A stretch of DNA of 64,000 nucleotides, taken from assembly GCF_900182745.1 (NCBI RefSeq), contig NZ_FXTY01000005.1, positions 372,001 to 436,000 on the forward strand, read 5' to 3'. This DNA comes from Shimia sagamensis (GTDB taxonomy: Bacteria > Pseudomonadota > Alphaproteobacteria > Rhodobacterales > Rhodobacteraceae). The position numbers were made by a program, and so were the translations under genes. The notes beneath the pieces are model-generated. The model ran no database searches, was not told where the DNA came from, and saw only the letters and a program-made list of their open reading frames with translations. This document shows positions 8,857 through 17,329 of this stretch, one piece after another (position 1 is the stretch's first letter; every line of letters begins with the position of its first letter).

Positions 8857-8874
8857 ATCTAACAATCGTTAGAT
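8857..8874. promoter_or_regulatory. Probable TetR operator (ATCTAAC-AATC-GTTAGAT)
   Basis: A perfect 7-bp inverted repeat with a 4-bp spacer lies 28 bp upstream of the SRPBCC start. TAAC-N4-GTTA cores are common in TetR-family sites. It overlaps a possible -10 element, as expected for repression. Confidence 0.65.
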
Positions 8875-9002
8875 ATGATCGAAGGGTCGATCTGTCAACA
8901 GGGTCGCTAAAACGCACAGCGCAGGGTCACGCCCCACGGCGTCCCTGCAAAGCTTAGATATTGAGAAGTAACGTTGTGCGTCGTGGACGCCCGCCAGCTG
9001 TT

Positions 9003-9557
9003 TTAGCCTTTGGAGGCCTCGGCAGTCTGAACCACCTGTTGCTGAAACGGTGGTTCGCCAAAGCTGCGGAACTCGCCATTGTCCGCGTTAAACGCCCACC
9101 GAGCGACCAAAAGTTGATACTCTTTGGTGTAGAGATCCTGCTCGTGTTCATCTTCGGCAACGCGCATGCGCCAAGAGCCTTGCACCCGCGTTGGCAACCG
9201 CACGTCTTTGCGCTTGGGCGCCTTGGCCACGCGGTAATTGGCATTTTCCCACTTTCGCTTCAAAAGTGTCACCAACTCCGCCGCCTCCCGTTTCCGGCGA
9301 CCCGCAAAGATCACGTCAATTTCCACGTCGTTCTGAACCAGCCCTTTGATGATCACATCTTGTCGGGAGTTCTTGGAAAACTTCGGAATCAAATTCACCA
9401 CCAGCTCGGTTGGCGGCTTTTTAAACAGCCCCCCATCTTCGTAGGCTGGTGTAATCTTCGCTGGGTTTTCGATGCGTTTCTTCAAGGTCCTGGTCCACTG
9501 CTGCGTGGGGCTGTGCCCGTTCGTGCTGCGCCAATAGTCTTCCAAACGCCTTAACAA
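9003..9557 (-). CDS. Hypothetical protein, possible 5' frameshift
   Basis: I do not recognise this protein. From a TTG at 9557, 184 codons encode a basic, plausible globular sequence (for example TRTLKKRIENPAKITPAY and DVIIKGLVQNDVEIDVIFAGRRKREAAELVTLLK). Upstream, a different frame (9558-9639) reads more like protein, with LRLCIDAPKTASICPECQSIV including a CPEC pair, and then degenerates after about 9545. Joining the two frames near 9545-9550 would give CPECQSIVKALEDYWRSTNG. So there may be a one-base frameshift, a sequencing error in a T-run, or a real TTG start. The repeat at 9648-9679 lies just upstream and could be its promoter region. Confidence 0.5.
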   Translation of the reverse strand: MLRRLEDYWRSTNGHSPTQQWTRTLKKRIENPAKITPAYEDGGLFKKPPTELVVNLIPKFSKNSRQDVIIKGLVQNDVEIDVIFAGRRKREAAELVTLLKRKWENANYRVAKAPKRKDVRLPTRVQGSWRMRVAEDEHEQDLYTKEYQLLVARWAFNADNGEFRSFGEPPFQQQVVQTAEASKG

Positions 9558-9647
9558 TTGATTGGCATTCGGGGCAGATCGACGCAGTTTTTGGTGCGTC
9601 GATGCACAACCTCAGGTGCCAACCTCTCCAAATCGCCACCGTCGAAA

Positions 9648-9679
9648 AACAGCCGCGATACAGACGTGAAACCGACGTG
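9648..9679 (-). repeat. 32-bp dispersed element, copy 1
   Basis: On the minus strand the core is two tandem 11-mers of the form ACGTCGGTWTM / ACGTCTGTATC, followed by GCGRCTGTT. It matches 57330-57361 at 29 of 32 positions. Both copies begin 13-19 bp after the stop of a minus-strand gene and have the same orientation. This copy is also upstream of the hypothetical gene. Confidence 0.7.
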
Positions 9680-9692
9680 CAAATCGGGGTGT

Positions 9693-10835
9693 TTACTGCC
9701 CCAACGCTTGCCCCAGATCGGCAATCAAATCCCCGGCATTTTCCGCCCCAACTGAAATCCGCAACAGCGTTTCAGGAATGCTGGTGTGCGGCTCAATGGT
9801 GTGGCGATGCTCCACCAGGCTCTCCACCCCACCCAGAGACGTGGCTCGATGGAAAAGCTTCATCTTTCCAGCCACTTGCAGAGCCGTTTCTTTGCCCCCC
9901 TTCACAAGGAACGACATCAGAAACCCAGCCCCGCCCGGCATCTGCGCCTTGGCCAATTCATGTTGCGGATGACTCTCGAGGCCAGGAAATAGAACACTGT
10001 CCACTTTGGGATGATCCTCCAGAAAATGCGCTATTTTCATGGCGTTATCCACCATGCGCTCCACCCGCAACGCCATCGTGCGCATGCCACGCAACAGCAG
10101 CCAGGCCTCAAACGGCCCCATCACCGCGCCCGCACTAGCGCGGTCCACTTCGATCTCTTCCCAGACCGGCGTGACTTCTTTTGTGACCAAAACGCCACCC
10201 AAGACATCTGAGTGCCCATTGATCACTTTGGTGGTCGAGTGCATCACAATATCTGCGCCCAATTTCAAAGGGTTGGTCAAGATCGGTGAGGCCGCCGTAC
10301 TGTCTACGGCCAAGAGCGCGCCACAGCTTTCCGCCGCCTTTTTGGCTGCGGCCACGTCCGTCACCTTCAGCCAAGGATTGGACGGTGTCTCCACCCACAC
10401 CACATCGGCCGGCCCTGTGGCGCAAACCGCTGCGAGCGCCGCTGCGTCACTCGCATCCACTTCATCGATAACAATCTGACGCCGCTCACAAAAATCCCGG
10501 ATCCACTTGGTGGTGTTCCAGTAAATCCCGCTCTGCACAATCACCCGCCCCCCGGTGGGGACGGTGCGAAACAGCGCGGCAATTGCCGCCATGCCAGACG
10601 GGAACAACAACGCCGCCGCACCACCTTCCAGTTGCGCCAAAACCGCCTCAGCCTGACGCGCCACATCATTGTGCGGGCGCGCGTAAATGTTGTTTTGGTT
10701 CAGAGGGTTGTAATTCTCATCCCGCGCAAAGGTGGTTGCCGGTTGGATCGGTGGCACCACGCCCCCGCTTTGCTGATCAATCGCCCCGCCAGCCTGTGCC
10801 AACAGGGTTTCCGGCAACATGTCTTCAAAATCCAT
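9693..10835 (-). CDS. Trans-sulfuration PLP enzyme (cystathionine synthase/lyase type)
   Basis: This is a 380-residue PLP enzyme of the Cys/Met-metabolism family. It has the substrate and PLP-phosphate segment YARPHNDVARQAEAVLAQLEGG, LLFPSGMAAIAALF, VWVETPSNPWLKVTD, DSTAASPILTNPLKLGADIVMHSTTKVINGHSDVLGG with the PLP-binding Lys of STTK, and a C-terminal SLGGVESLVEHR. It could be a cystathionine gamma-synthase or beta-lyase, or an O-acylhomoserine sulfhydrylase; the sequence alone does not decide. The second ATG (10835) has AAGGGG at the better spacing. It is divergent from rluE. Confidence 0.88.
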   Translation of the reverse strand: MDFEDMLPETLLAQAGGAIDQQSGGVVPPIQPATTFARDENYNPLNQNNIYARPHNDVARQAEAVLAQLEGGAAALLFPSGMAAIAALFRTVPTGGRVIVQSGIYWNTTKWIRDFCERRQIVIDEVDASDAAALAAVCATGPADVVWVETPSNPWLKVTDVAAAKKAAESCGALLAVDSTAASPILTNPLKLGADIVMHSTTKVINGHSDVLGGVLVTKEVTPVWEEIEVDRASAGAVMGPFEAWLLLRGMRTMALRVERMVDNAMKIAHFLEDHPKVDSVLFPGLESHPQHELAKAQMPGGAGFLMSFLVKGGKETALQVAGKMKLFHRATSLGGVESLVEHRHTIEPHTSIPETLLRISVGAENAGDLIADLGQALGQ

Positions 10836-10921
10836 AGTCATCCCCTTGCGTTCTTACGGCGCACAAGAACGCAGCAACAGTAAACTTGCAACCCCAGCGC
10901 ACGCCCGTGTAGGAGGTCCTC

Positions 10922-11470
10922 ATGACCCGTGTGATACTCTTCAACAAACCCTTCGATGTGCTGTCGCAATTCACCGACAAAGGTCTTGAGGGCAGCACCC
11001 GCCGCACTTTGTCCGACTTCATCGACGTGCCCAAAGTCTATCCGGCAGGCCGCCTGGACCGTGACAGCGAGGGGCTAATGGTGTTGACCGACGATGGGAA
11101 ATTGCAGGCCCGCATCGCGGACCCGCGCCACAAAATGGCGAAGACCTACTGGGTTCAAGTCGAAGGCACGCCAGACGACGCGGCGCTTGCCGCCCTGCGC
11201 ACGGGGGTTGATCTCAAGGACGGCCGAACCAAACCGGCCAAAGTGCAACGTATTGATGAACCAGCCATTCTTTGGCCGCGTATACCGCCGATCCGGGTGC
11301 GAAAATCCATCCCAGACACGTGGATTTCCCTCACCATCCATGAAGGTCGCAACCGTCAAGTCCGCCGCATGACAGCCGCCGTAGGCCACCCAACACTGCG
11401 CCTAATTCGGGCACAAATTGGCGATTGGACCCTCGATGCGCTGGAAACCGGTGCGTGGCGCGATGCCTAG
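10922..11470 (+). CDS. rluE: 23S rRNA pseudouridine synthase RluE-type
   Basis: The 182-residue protein belongs to the RsuA/RluB/E/F group, lacks the S4 domain, and fits the short RluE type, which modifies 23S rRNA U2457 in E. coli. The catalytic motif is [19 protein letters not shown], with the nucleophile Asp at about residue 46. Other family segments are KTYWVQVEG and [24 protein letters not shown] near-perfect AGGAGG ribosome-binding site precedes the ATG. It is probably monocistronic. Confidence 0.9.
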   Translation: MTRVILFNKPFDVLSQFTDKGLEGSTRRTLSDFIDVPKVYPAGRLDRDSEGLMVLTDDGKLQARIADPRHKMAKTYWVQVEGTPDDAALAALRTGVDLKDGRTKPAKVQRIDEPAILWPRIPPIRVRKSIPDTWISLTIHEGRNRQVRRMTAAVGHPTLRLIRAQIGDWTLDALETGAWRDA

Positions 11471-11488
11471 CGCATCAATCGCTTTTCC

Positions 11489-11497
11489 TGTGGATAA
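11489..11497. promoter_or_regulatory. Consensus DnaA box upstream of mipZ
   Basis: TGTGGATAA (TTATCCACA on the other strand) is an exact match to the E. coli strong DnaA box. It lies 77 bp before the mipZ start. A 9-mer is expected about once per 130 kb of sequence by chance, so this is only suggestive. Confidence 0.4.
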
Positions 11498-11573
11498 TCA
11501 CAACATATAGTAGACACCAACAAACCCGCGCCGTAAGAGCCGCGGCACTGAAACACGAGCAGGGACAACGGGC

Positions 11574-12383
11574 ATGGCACATATCATTGTGGTCGGAAAC
11601 GAGAAGGGCGGCGCGGGCAAATCCACCCTGTCGATGCATGTCGCCACCGCGCTGGCACGCATGGGTCATCGCGTGGGCGGAATCGACCTCGACCTACGGC
11701 AAAAGAGCTTTGGCAGTTACGTCGCCAACCGCCGGAAATTCCTGCAAAAAGCAGGGCTCGACCTGCCCAGCCCGGACTACCATGACTTGCCAGAAGTAGA
11801 CCAAGCCGCGCTACAACCAGGTGAAAACATCTACGATCATCGCCTGTCTGCGGCAGTCTCGATGCTAGAGCCAAACAACGATTTTATCCTGATCGATTGC
11901 CCCGGTTCCCACACCCGTTTGAGCCAAGTGGCGCACTCCTTGGCCGACACGCTGGTGACTCCGTTGAACGACAGCTTTGTCGACTTTGACCTGCTTGCCA
12001 AAATTGATGCCGACGGCGAAAAAATCATCGGCCCTTCGGTCTATTCTGAAATGGTCTGGAATGCCCGCCAACTGCGCGCGCAGGCTGGCCTGAAACCGAT
12101 CGACTGGATTGTCATGCGCAACCGCATGGGCGCGCAACAGATGGTCAACAAAGAGAAAATGGGCAAGGCGCTGGATCGTCTGGCCAAACGCATCGGCTTC
12201 CGTGTTGCGCCTGGCTTCAACGAGCGTGTTGTCTTTCGTGAGCTGTTTCCTCGCGGTCTGACCTTGCTTGATCTGCGCGACACCGGCGTGAAGCAACTCA
12301 ACATCTCCAACGTCGCTGCCCGGCAGGAATTGCGCGAACTGATCAAAGCGCTGAATCTGCCCGGGGTATCAGTCGACTTCTAG
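11574..12383 (+). CDS. mipZ: Division-plane positioning ATPase MipZ
   Basis: This 269-residue ParA-superfamily ATPase has a deviant Walker A (NEKGGAGKSTLSMHVATALA) near residues 9-28 and the following DLDLRQKSFGSYVANRR. The Walker B-like segment is FILIDCPGSHTRLSQVAHS. It also has the MipZ-type VMRNRMGAQQMVNKEKMGKAL and FNERVVFRELFPRGLTLLDL regions. In Caulobacter MipZ forms a gradient from ParB at the poles and blocks FtsZ assembly away from midcell; the same role is expected here. xrtE starts 4 bp after its stop, so the two may share a transcript. Confidence 0.93.
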   Translation: MAHIIVVGNEKGGAGKSTLSMHVATALARMGHRVGGIDLDLRQKSFGSYVANRRKFLQKAGLDLPSPDYHDLPEVDQAALQPGENIYDHRLSAAVSMLEPNNDFILIDCPGSHTRLSQVAHSLADTLVTPLNDSFVDFDLLAKIDADGEKIIGPSVYSEMVWNARQLRAQAGLKPIDWIVMRNRMGAQQMVNKEKMGKALDRLAKRIGFRVAPGFNERVVFRELFPRGLTLLDLRDTGVKQLNISNVAARQELRELIKALNLPGVSVDF

Positions 12384-12387
12384 GACC

Positions 12388-13977
12388 ATGGGCACGCGCG
12401 GCCAAGCGGCACAGCCCACCGCGCGTCCAACGCGCCTGATGACCTTGGCTGCACTGGCCGTGGCCGAATTGCTGTTGGTCATCCTTGCCTATCAGGTCAT
12501 GGCCTCTATTGAGTGCCGCCAAACCGAAATTGAGGCTGCCTGCCGCGCCCTGCGTTCTATGACCGCACGCGGCTTGGCGGTGATCACAGTAATGGCGCTG
12601 TATTTCTGGTTGCGCCCCACGGGCTATCGTGCGCTGGCGGACCGGGCCATCGCGCACCCTGGGCACCGTATCTGGATGCTGTTTCACCTTTTAGGCCTGG
12701 TGCTCATCTTTTTGCCGCTGCCCTTGTTTGGCACAGCAGAAATCTCCCACGCCTTCACACCAACTCTTATTTTCTTGACCATCGGTGGCCTTCTGACCGC
12801 CGCAGGTGCCATTTTCTGGGTCACACCTTTACGTGTTTGGCGCGATTGGATGCGCAATGACAGCTACCTGCTACCACTTGCCTTGTTCACAGGCTTTCTG
12901 ACCCCCGACTTTGCCGACCTCATGCGCCCCCTGTGGGAATGGAGCACGCTCAGCAGCCTGACCTTCTTCCTTGTGTTTCTCGTCCTAACCCTCACCGGCT
13001 TTGACGTTGGCGTTCACCCGCCCACCTACGAAATTGGCGTCGAAGGGTTTTGGGTGCAAATCGCCAGCCAATGCTCCGGTGTCGAAGGCATTGCACTGAT
13101 CACCATCTTTATGGGCTTTTACGCGGTCCTGATGCGCCCTGAATTGCGCCAAAAACGCTTCTGGTTGATTCTCTTCCCGCTTGCCGTGTTTGCGAGCTGG
13201 CTGTTCAATATCTTGCGCATCGCAATTCTGATTGTGATCGGCGCCCGCGTTTCACCCGAACACGCGCTCAACGGGTTTCACTCTTATGCGGGCTGGTTGA
13301 TGTTCACCGCCTTGGCCCTGCTGATAGTGTTGATCGCCCATCTTGCGCAATGGCTGCACCGTACACCGCTGACAACTCATCCAACGGCCACCATCCGCCA
13401 CGATCCCCTCGCGGCCAGGATTGTGCCGTTCATTGTAATGATGCTGTCGGGTGTATTTGTCTCTGCCTTTTGGCCCGATCCCGAAGCAGGCTATCCGGTT
13501 CGGGCAGCCCTTATGGCCCTGCCGCTGCTGTTTTTTCTTCCAGCCTTACGCGACCTGTGGCGCCGCCCGTCTATTGAAGCCGCACTTGTTGGTCTGGTCA
13601 TCGGAGTCGCCTGGATCACCACAGCCGCAACGCAAGAACCGCCACAAGCTGAAACTCCGTCACTGCTCTGGATCTCCACACGCCTCCTTGGCACAATCCT
13701 TCTGGTACCAATTATCGAAGAGCTGTTCTTCCGCGGCTACCTTCTGCGCCGCTTGCACAGAGACACGCTGGTTTGGACCGTCCTTGCCGTAGGGGTGTCC
13801 AGCCTGCTGTTTGGCTTCATGCACGACCGTCTTCTCGCCGGAACGCTGGCCGGTGTGGCTTTCGGCCTGCTCTATTTGCGCCGATCAGAGACATCGGATG
13901 CCATCGTGGCACATATCGTGGCCAACGCGACCATCGCCATTGCCGCCCTGCTGACTGCAAAATGGGCGCTCATCTGA
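12388..13977 (+). CDS. xrtE: Exosortase E / CPBP-protease fusion
   Basis: This 529-residue polytopic membrane protein joins two domains. The N-terminal half is an exosortase with the expected catalytic trio: Cys229 (SQCSGVEG), Arg277 (NILRIAIL) and His298 (GFHSYAGW). The C-terminal part is a CPBP (CAAX-protease-like) domain with EELFFRGYLLRR (E444, E445, R449), FGFMHDR and HIVAN motifs. This is the architecture of exosortase E of the VPEID-CTERM system: the first part should cleave or transpeptidate at VPEID, and the second is a putative intramembrane protease. A VPEID-CTERM protein lies convergently 37 bp away. The gene follows mipZ by 4 bp. Confidence 0.92.
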   Translation: MGTRGQAAQPTARPTRLMTLAALAVAELLLVILAYQVMASIECRQTEIEAACRALRSMTARGLAVITVMALYFWLRPTGYRALADRAIAHPGHRIWMLFHLLGLVLIFLPLPLFGTAEISHAFTPTLIFLTIGGLLTAAGAIFWVTPLRVWRDWMRNDSYLLPLALFTGFLTPDFADLMRPLWEWSTLSSLTFFLVFLVLTLTGFDVGVHPPTYEIGVEGFWVQIASQCSGVEGIALITIFMGFYAVLMRPELRQKRFWLILFPLAVFASWLFNILRIAILIVIGARVSPEHALNGFHSYAGWLMFTALALLIVLIAHLAQWLHRTPLTTHPTATIRHDPLAARIVPFIVMMLSGVFVSAFWPDPEAGYPVRAALMALPLLFFLPALRDLWRRPSIEAALVGLVIGVAWITTAATQEPPQAETPSLLWISTRLLGTILLVPIIEELFFRGYLLRRLHRDTLVWTVLAVGVSSLLFGFMHDRLLAGTLAGVAFGLLYLRRSETSDAIVAHIVANATIAIAALLTAKWALI

Positions 13978-13985
13978 GCGCCCAT
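13962..13985 (-). terminator. Hairpin across the xrtE stop, terminator for the VPEID gene
   Basis: ATGGGCGCTCA and TGAGCGCCCAT form a perfect 11-bp stem with a TC loop, and the xrtE TGA is inside the stem. On the minus strand it is followed by TTTT, so it can end the VPEID-CTERM transcript. In the plus direction there is no clear T-run. Confidence 0.6.
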
Positions 13986-14014
13986 CTAAATTTCCTCAGC
14001 CTGTTGAGACTGGC

Positions 14015-14287
14015 TTAATTTTGTTTTTGACGACGACGGCGCAGTTCCCAAACCAGCGCCAGCGTCGCAAGCACGGCTGCCACAGCCAAAAGGCCCGCAC
14101 CCGCATCAATTTCCGGAACCGCATTGGACCCACCACCGGTGTTGCCACCGCCAGTGTCACCACCGCCCCACCAACGCCACCACCAGCCGGACCAGCCGCC
14201 CGAGTCCTGCGCAAAAGCAGCAGGAGCGCTCAGTGCCAAAGTAGTTGCCGCGAGAATTGCAGCGTTCATTTTGCTTTTAGGACCCAT
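14015..14287 (-). CDS. VPEID-CTERM sorting-signal protein, Gly/Trp-rich
   Basis: This 90-residue protein looks like a dedicated exosortase E substrate. It has a signal peptide (MGPKSKMNAAILAATTLALSA, cleavage after AFA) and about 30 mature residues rich in Gly and Trp (GGWSGWWWRWWGGGDTGGG). The sorting signal is AVPEIDAGAG, followed by a hydrophobic helix (LLAVAAVLATLALVW) and a basic tail (ELRRRRQKQN). The ATG at 14287 has GGGAG 7 bp upstream. It faces xrtE tail to tail. After processing, little more than the Trp/Gly segment would remain, so the product could be a small surface or envelope peptide. Its function is unknown. Confidence 0.88.
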   Translation of the reverse strand: MGPKSKMNAAILAATTLALSAPAAFAQDSGGWSGWWWRWWGGGDTGGGNTGGGSNAVPEIDAGAGLLAVAAVLATLALVWELRRRRQKQN

Positions 14288-14391
14288 AAGAAAACTCCCG
14301 GACCTATCCATTAGTGTTAGCCTAGGGTGCCACATAGGCCCACGCCTACTCAAGCAAAATGCTGCAATTACACAGTAATATGCGTCATCAC

Positions 14392-14426
14392 CGCGCCACT
14401 GTCCTCACAGGGGGGACAATGGCGCG
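14392..14426. repeat. Imperfect inverted repeat upstream of the VPEID gene
   Basis: The arms are CGCGCCA-C-TGTCC and GGACA-A-TGGCGCG, which give a 7+5 bp stem with one mismatch and a 9-nt loop. It lies about 105 bp upstream of the VPEID-CTERM start and 66 bp after the MarR stop. No T-run follows. It may be an operator or an RNA end structure. Confidence 0.4.
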
Positions 14427-14491
14427 CAACTCGCGAAACTGTCTCGACTATCCGCCAGCGCCACGCAATTCACCGCCCCGAATCGATTTTC

Positions 14492-14929
14492 TCAATCACG
14501 TCTAGCCAATTTGCCCAACATGCCCTTCAACACTCTCACTTCCTCCGCACTCAACTTGGTCTGCAAAGTGCCCTCATACTCCTGCGCCACGGCACGAAGA
14601 TCTTGGTAAACCTTCTCACCTGCAGGCGTGAGCTCTAGCCACTCCAAACGCCGGTCTTCCTCACTCCGCGCTCTCGCCACCAACCGCCGGTCCGCCAACC
14701 GCTGCACTGCTCGGCTGACTTTGGTTTTGTGCACCTTGCCTTTCGCCCCAATCTCGGTAGCCGTCAGACGCCCAAATATCCCAAGGTGGAAAAGCACACG
14801 CCACTCGCTGCGCAACAGCCCGTAACGATCCTTGTAGACCTTTTGAAATCCAAGACTGGCCTCCTCTGCCGCCTGATTCAGCAGATATGGCAAAAACGCC
14901 TGCAAATCGAAGTCATCTGATTTTGTCAT
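14492..14929 (-). CDS. MarR family regulator, probable homogentisate-pathway repressor
   Basis: The 145-residue product is a MarR winged-helix protein with [67 protein letters not shown]. It is divergent from hmgA with an 79-bp shared promoter region, the usual arrangement for a local repressor of homogentisate breakdown. The start ATG at 14929 has AGGAGG about 11 bp upstream; a longer in-frame extension would run through the promoter and is rejected. The inducer is probably a pathway aromatic acid, which is inferred. Confidence 0.85.
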   Translation of the reverse strand: MTKSDDFDLQAFLPYLLNQAAEEASLGFQKVYKDRYGLLRSEWRVLFHLGIFGRLTATEIGAKGKVHKTKVSRAVQRLADRRLVARARSEEDRRLEWLELTPAGEKVYQDLRAVAQEYEGTLQTKLSAEEVRVLKGMLGKLARRD

Positions 14930-14948
14930 ATTCCGCGCGTCCTCCTGC

Positions 14949-14967
14949 TTGTTGGTTACAAAAACAA
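14949..14967. promoter_or_regulatory. Possible MarR operator between regulator and hmgA
   Basis: TTGTT and AACAA form a 5-bp inverted repeat with a 9-bp spacer in the AT-rich centre of the divergent promoter region. The position fits an operator; the weak symmetry keeps confidence low. Confidence 0.35.
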
Positions 14968-15008
14968 CTATTACCACCGCAACCAAATTCGAACTCTGGA
15001 GCGAACAG

Positions 15009-16364
15009 ATGACCAAACACACAGTTCCGACCCGTATGCAAAAGGCCCCGTCCATGCCCGGCCCACATGAAGGGTACATGCCCGGCTTTGGCAACGACTA
15101 TGAAACCGAGGCCCTGCTCGAGGCCCTGCCTCAAGGCATGAACAGCCCGCAGAAATGCAACTACGGGCTCTATGGTGAACAGCTCTCCGGTACGGCGTTC
15201 ACCGCGGAAAATGTCGAACGTACATGGTGTTACCGCATTCGCCCGTCAGTAAAGCACAACAATCGCTACACCAAAATCGACATGCCGTATTGGCAGTCCG
15301 CCCCCAATGTTGATCCCGAATTGGGCAGCCTTGGCCAGTACCGCTGGGATCCGGTGCCGCACACCGAAGAGGCGCTGACTTGGATCACCGGTATGCGCAC
15401 CATGACCACCGCCGGGGATGTGAATACCCAAGTTGGTATGGCGTCTCACACCTATCTCGTGAACACATCGATGGAAGATGAGTATTTCTTCTCTGCCGAT
15501 TCCGAGTTGTTGGTGGTGCCACAAGAAGGTGTGCTGCGCTTTTCCACGGAACTGGGCATCATTGATCTGGAACCCAAAGAGATTGCCATCTTGCCCCGCG
15601 GGCTGGTGTATCGCGTCGAAGTGCTTGACGGCCCGGCCCGTGGCTTTGTGTGCGAAAACTATGGCCAAAAGTTTGAGCTGCCAGGCCGCGGCCCAATTGG
15701 TGCCAACTGTATGGCCAACCCACGCGACTTCAAAGCACCGGTAGCCGCTTATGAAGACCGCGAAGTGCCTTCCACAGTAACCGTGAAATGGTGTGGCCAA
15801 TTCCACCGTGCCAACATTGATCAATCCCCACTGGACGTCGTGGCGTGGCACGGCAACTACGCGCCGGTGAAGTACGACCTGCGCACCTACTGCCCGGTTG
15901 GCGCCATCCTGTTTGACCACCCGGACCCGTCCATCTTCACAGTGTTGACCGCACCATCAGGGCAACCCGGCACCGCCAACATTGACTTTGTGCTGTTCCG
16001 CGAACGCTGGTTGGTAGCCGAGGACACCTTCCGTCCACCGTGGTACCACAAAAACATCATGTCCGAGCTGATGGGCAACATCTACGGCCAGTATGACGCC
16101 AAACCGGAAGGTTTCATTCCTGGCGGCATGAGCCTGCACAATATGATGATGCCGCACGGCCCGGACAGAAACGCGTTCGAAGGTGCGTCCAACGCCAATC
16201 TCGGACCAGACAAACTCAACAACACCATGTCGTTTATGTTTGAAACCCGCTTCCCGCAGCATATCACCCAATTTGCAGCCAATGAAGCGCCGGTGCAGGA
16301 CAACTACATTGATTGTTGGGGAGACATCGAAAAGAAATTCGACGGCACACCGGGTAAAAAATGA
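15009..16364 (+). CDS. hmgA: Homogentisate 1,2-dioxygenase
   Basis: This 451-residue enzyme opens the ring of homogentisate with O2 to give maleylacetoacetate. It matches the family length and has [14 protein letters not shown] and [22 protein letters not shown] near the N-terminus. The Fe(II) ligands are recognisable as His347 and Glu353 ([11 protein letters not shown]) and His383 (MMPHGPD). [19 protein letters not shown] is also conserved. The ATG at 15009 has GGAG upstream; an open extension is rejected. It is first in a plus-strand run with fahA and is divergent from a MarR gene. Confidence 0.96.
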   Translation: MTKHTVPTRMQKAPSMPGPHEGYMPGFGNDYETEALLEALPQGMNSPQKCNYGLYGEQLSGTAFTAENVERTWCYRIRPSVKHNNRYTKIDMPYWQSAPNVDPELGSLGQYRWDPVPHTEEALTWITGMRTMTTAGDVNTQVGMASHTYLVNTSMEDEYFFSADSELLVVPQEGVLRFSTELGIIDLEPKEIAILPRGLVYRVEVLDGPARGFVCENYGQKFELPGRGPIGANCMANPRDFKAPVAAYEDREVPSTVTVKWCGQFHRANIDQSPLDVVAWHGNYAPVKYDLRTYCPVGAILFDHPDPSIFTVLTAPSGQPGTANIDFVLFRERWLVAEDTFRPPWYHKNIMSELMGNIYGQYDAKPEGFIPGGMSLHNMMMPHGPDRNAFEGASNANLGPDKLNNTMSFMFETRFPQHITQFAANEAPVQDNYIDCWGDIEKKFDGTPGKK

Positions 16365-16399
16365 TGTAACGGTGCCCAATCGATGCACCTCCTACGTAG

Positions 16400-16420
16400 G
16401 GTGTGCCCTCGGGGCGCACC
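16400..16420 (+). repeat. Intercistronic stem-loop hmgA-MBL
   Basis: GGTGTGCCC and GGGCGCACC form a 9-bp stem (one G-U) with a TCG loop, 36 nt after hmgA. No T-run follows, so it is more likely an mRNA-stabilising or attenuating hairpin than a full terminator. It is one of several such hairpins in this cluster. Confidence 0.5.
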
Positions 16421-16456
16421 ATTACCCGGAACCAACAACCACGGGAAACACTCCAG

Positions 16457-17308
16457 TTGAACCAAGTCACCCTTCTGGGCACCAAAGGCGGCCCTGCCAT
16501 CCGGCCCGGCACCCGCATGCCCACCTCTATTCTGGTTGAGATGGACGGCATGACCATCCTTGTGGACGCAGGCCTTGGCGTGAGCCGAGGTCTCTGTGAC
16601 GCAAGTGTGGCCCTGACCGATCTTGACGCGATCCTGATCACTCACCTGCATTCCGACCACTATCTGGAACTGGGTCCACTGCTGCACACCGCCTGGACAG
16701 CGGGCTTGAACAAAACCATCCCGATCTACGGCCCCCGAGGCCTCGATCACTATTGGGCCGGGTTCCTCAATGCCATGTCTTTTGATGTTGAACTGCGTCT
16801 GCGCGACGAAGGGCGTCCCGCGCTCGAGCCTTTGGCTGACATCCATGTACTGAAGCCGGGCAAAATGGACCTCGGCCCTCTCAAACTCACCACCATCCGC
16901 AACGAACATCCGCCGATCGCGGACAGCTATGCTTTGCGGTTTGACAGCGCGTCTCACAGCGTGGTGCTCTCCGGCGACACAGCCCCAATTGCAGACATGG
17001 TCGACCTCGCAAAAGGCGCCGACCTACTGGTGCATGAGGCCATGTTGTCGACCGGCATCGATGCCTTGTGCGCCCGTGTGGGCAACGGCGATGACCGTCT
17101 GCGCCTCCATTTGGAACGCAGCCACACCCCTGCCGCCGAAGCCGGCCGCATTGCTACAGAGGCTGGCGTCTCCCGCCTCGCCCTCAACCACCTCGTCCCC
17201 TGTGACGACCCCAACTTCACCGAGACGCATTGGCAGGAAGAAACTTCCCGCACCTGGTCCGGCCCACTCTTCATCGGCACCGACGGGATGAAAATCCCGC
17301 TGACCTGA
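16457..17308 (+). CDS. MBL-fold metallohydrolase (RNase Z-like)
   Basis: This 283-residue metallo-beta-lactamase-fold protein has an intact metal motif THLHSDHYLELG, the later NEHPPIADSYALRF and VVLSGDTAP segments, and LLVHEAM, giving the full two-metal ligand set. It resembles the RNase Z/arylsulfatase-like branch. A TTG at 16457 is the most sensible start, since LNQVTLLGTKGG begins the fold; a GTG at 16403 is also possible. It lies between hmgA and fahA, so a role in aromatic-acid breakdown such as hydrolysing a lactone or thioester is plausible but unproven. Confidence 0.82.
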   Translation: MNQVTLLGTKGGPAIRPGTRMPTSILVEMDGMTILVDAGLGVSRGLCDASVALTDLDAILITHLHSDHYLELGPLLHTAWTAGLNKTIPIYGPRGLDHYWAGFLNAMSFDVELRLRDEGRPALEPLADIHVLKPGKMDLGPLKLTTIRNEHPPIADSYALRFDSASHSVVLSGDTAPIADMVDLAKGADLLVHEAMLSTGIDALCARVGNGDDRLRLHLERSHTPAAEAGRIATEAGVSRLALNHLVPCDDPNFTETHWQEETSRTWSGPLFIGTDGMKIPLT

Positions 17309-17329
17309 CCGCAACACAAGGAAACGCGC

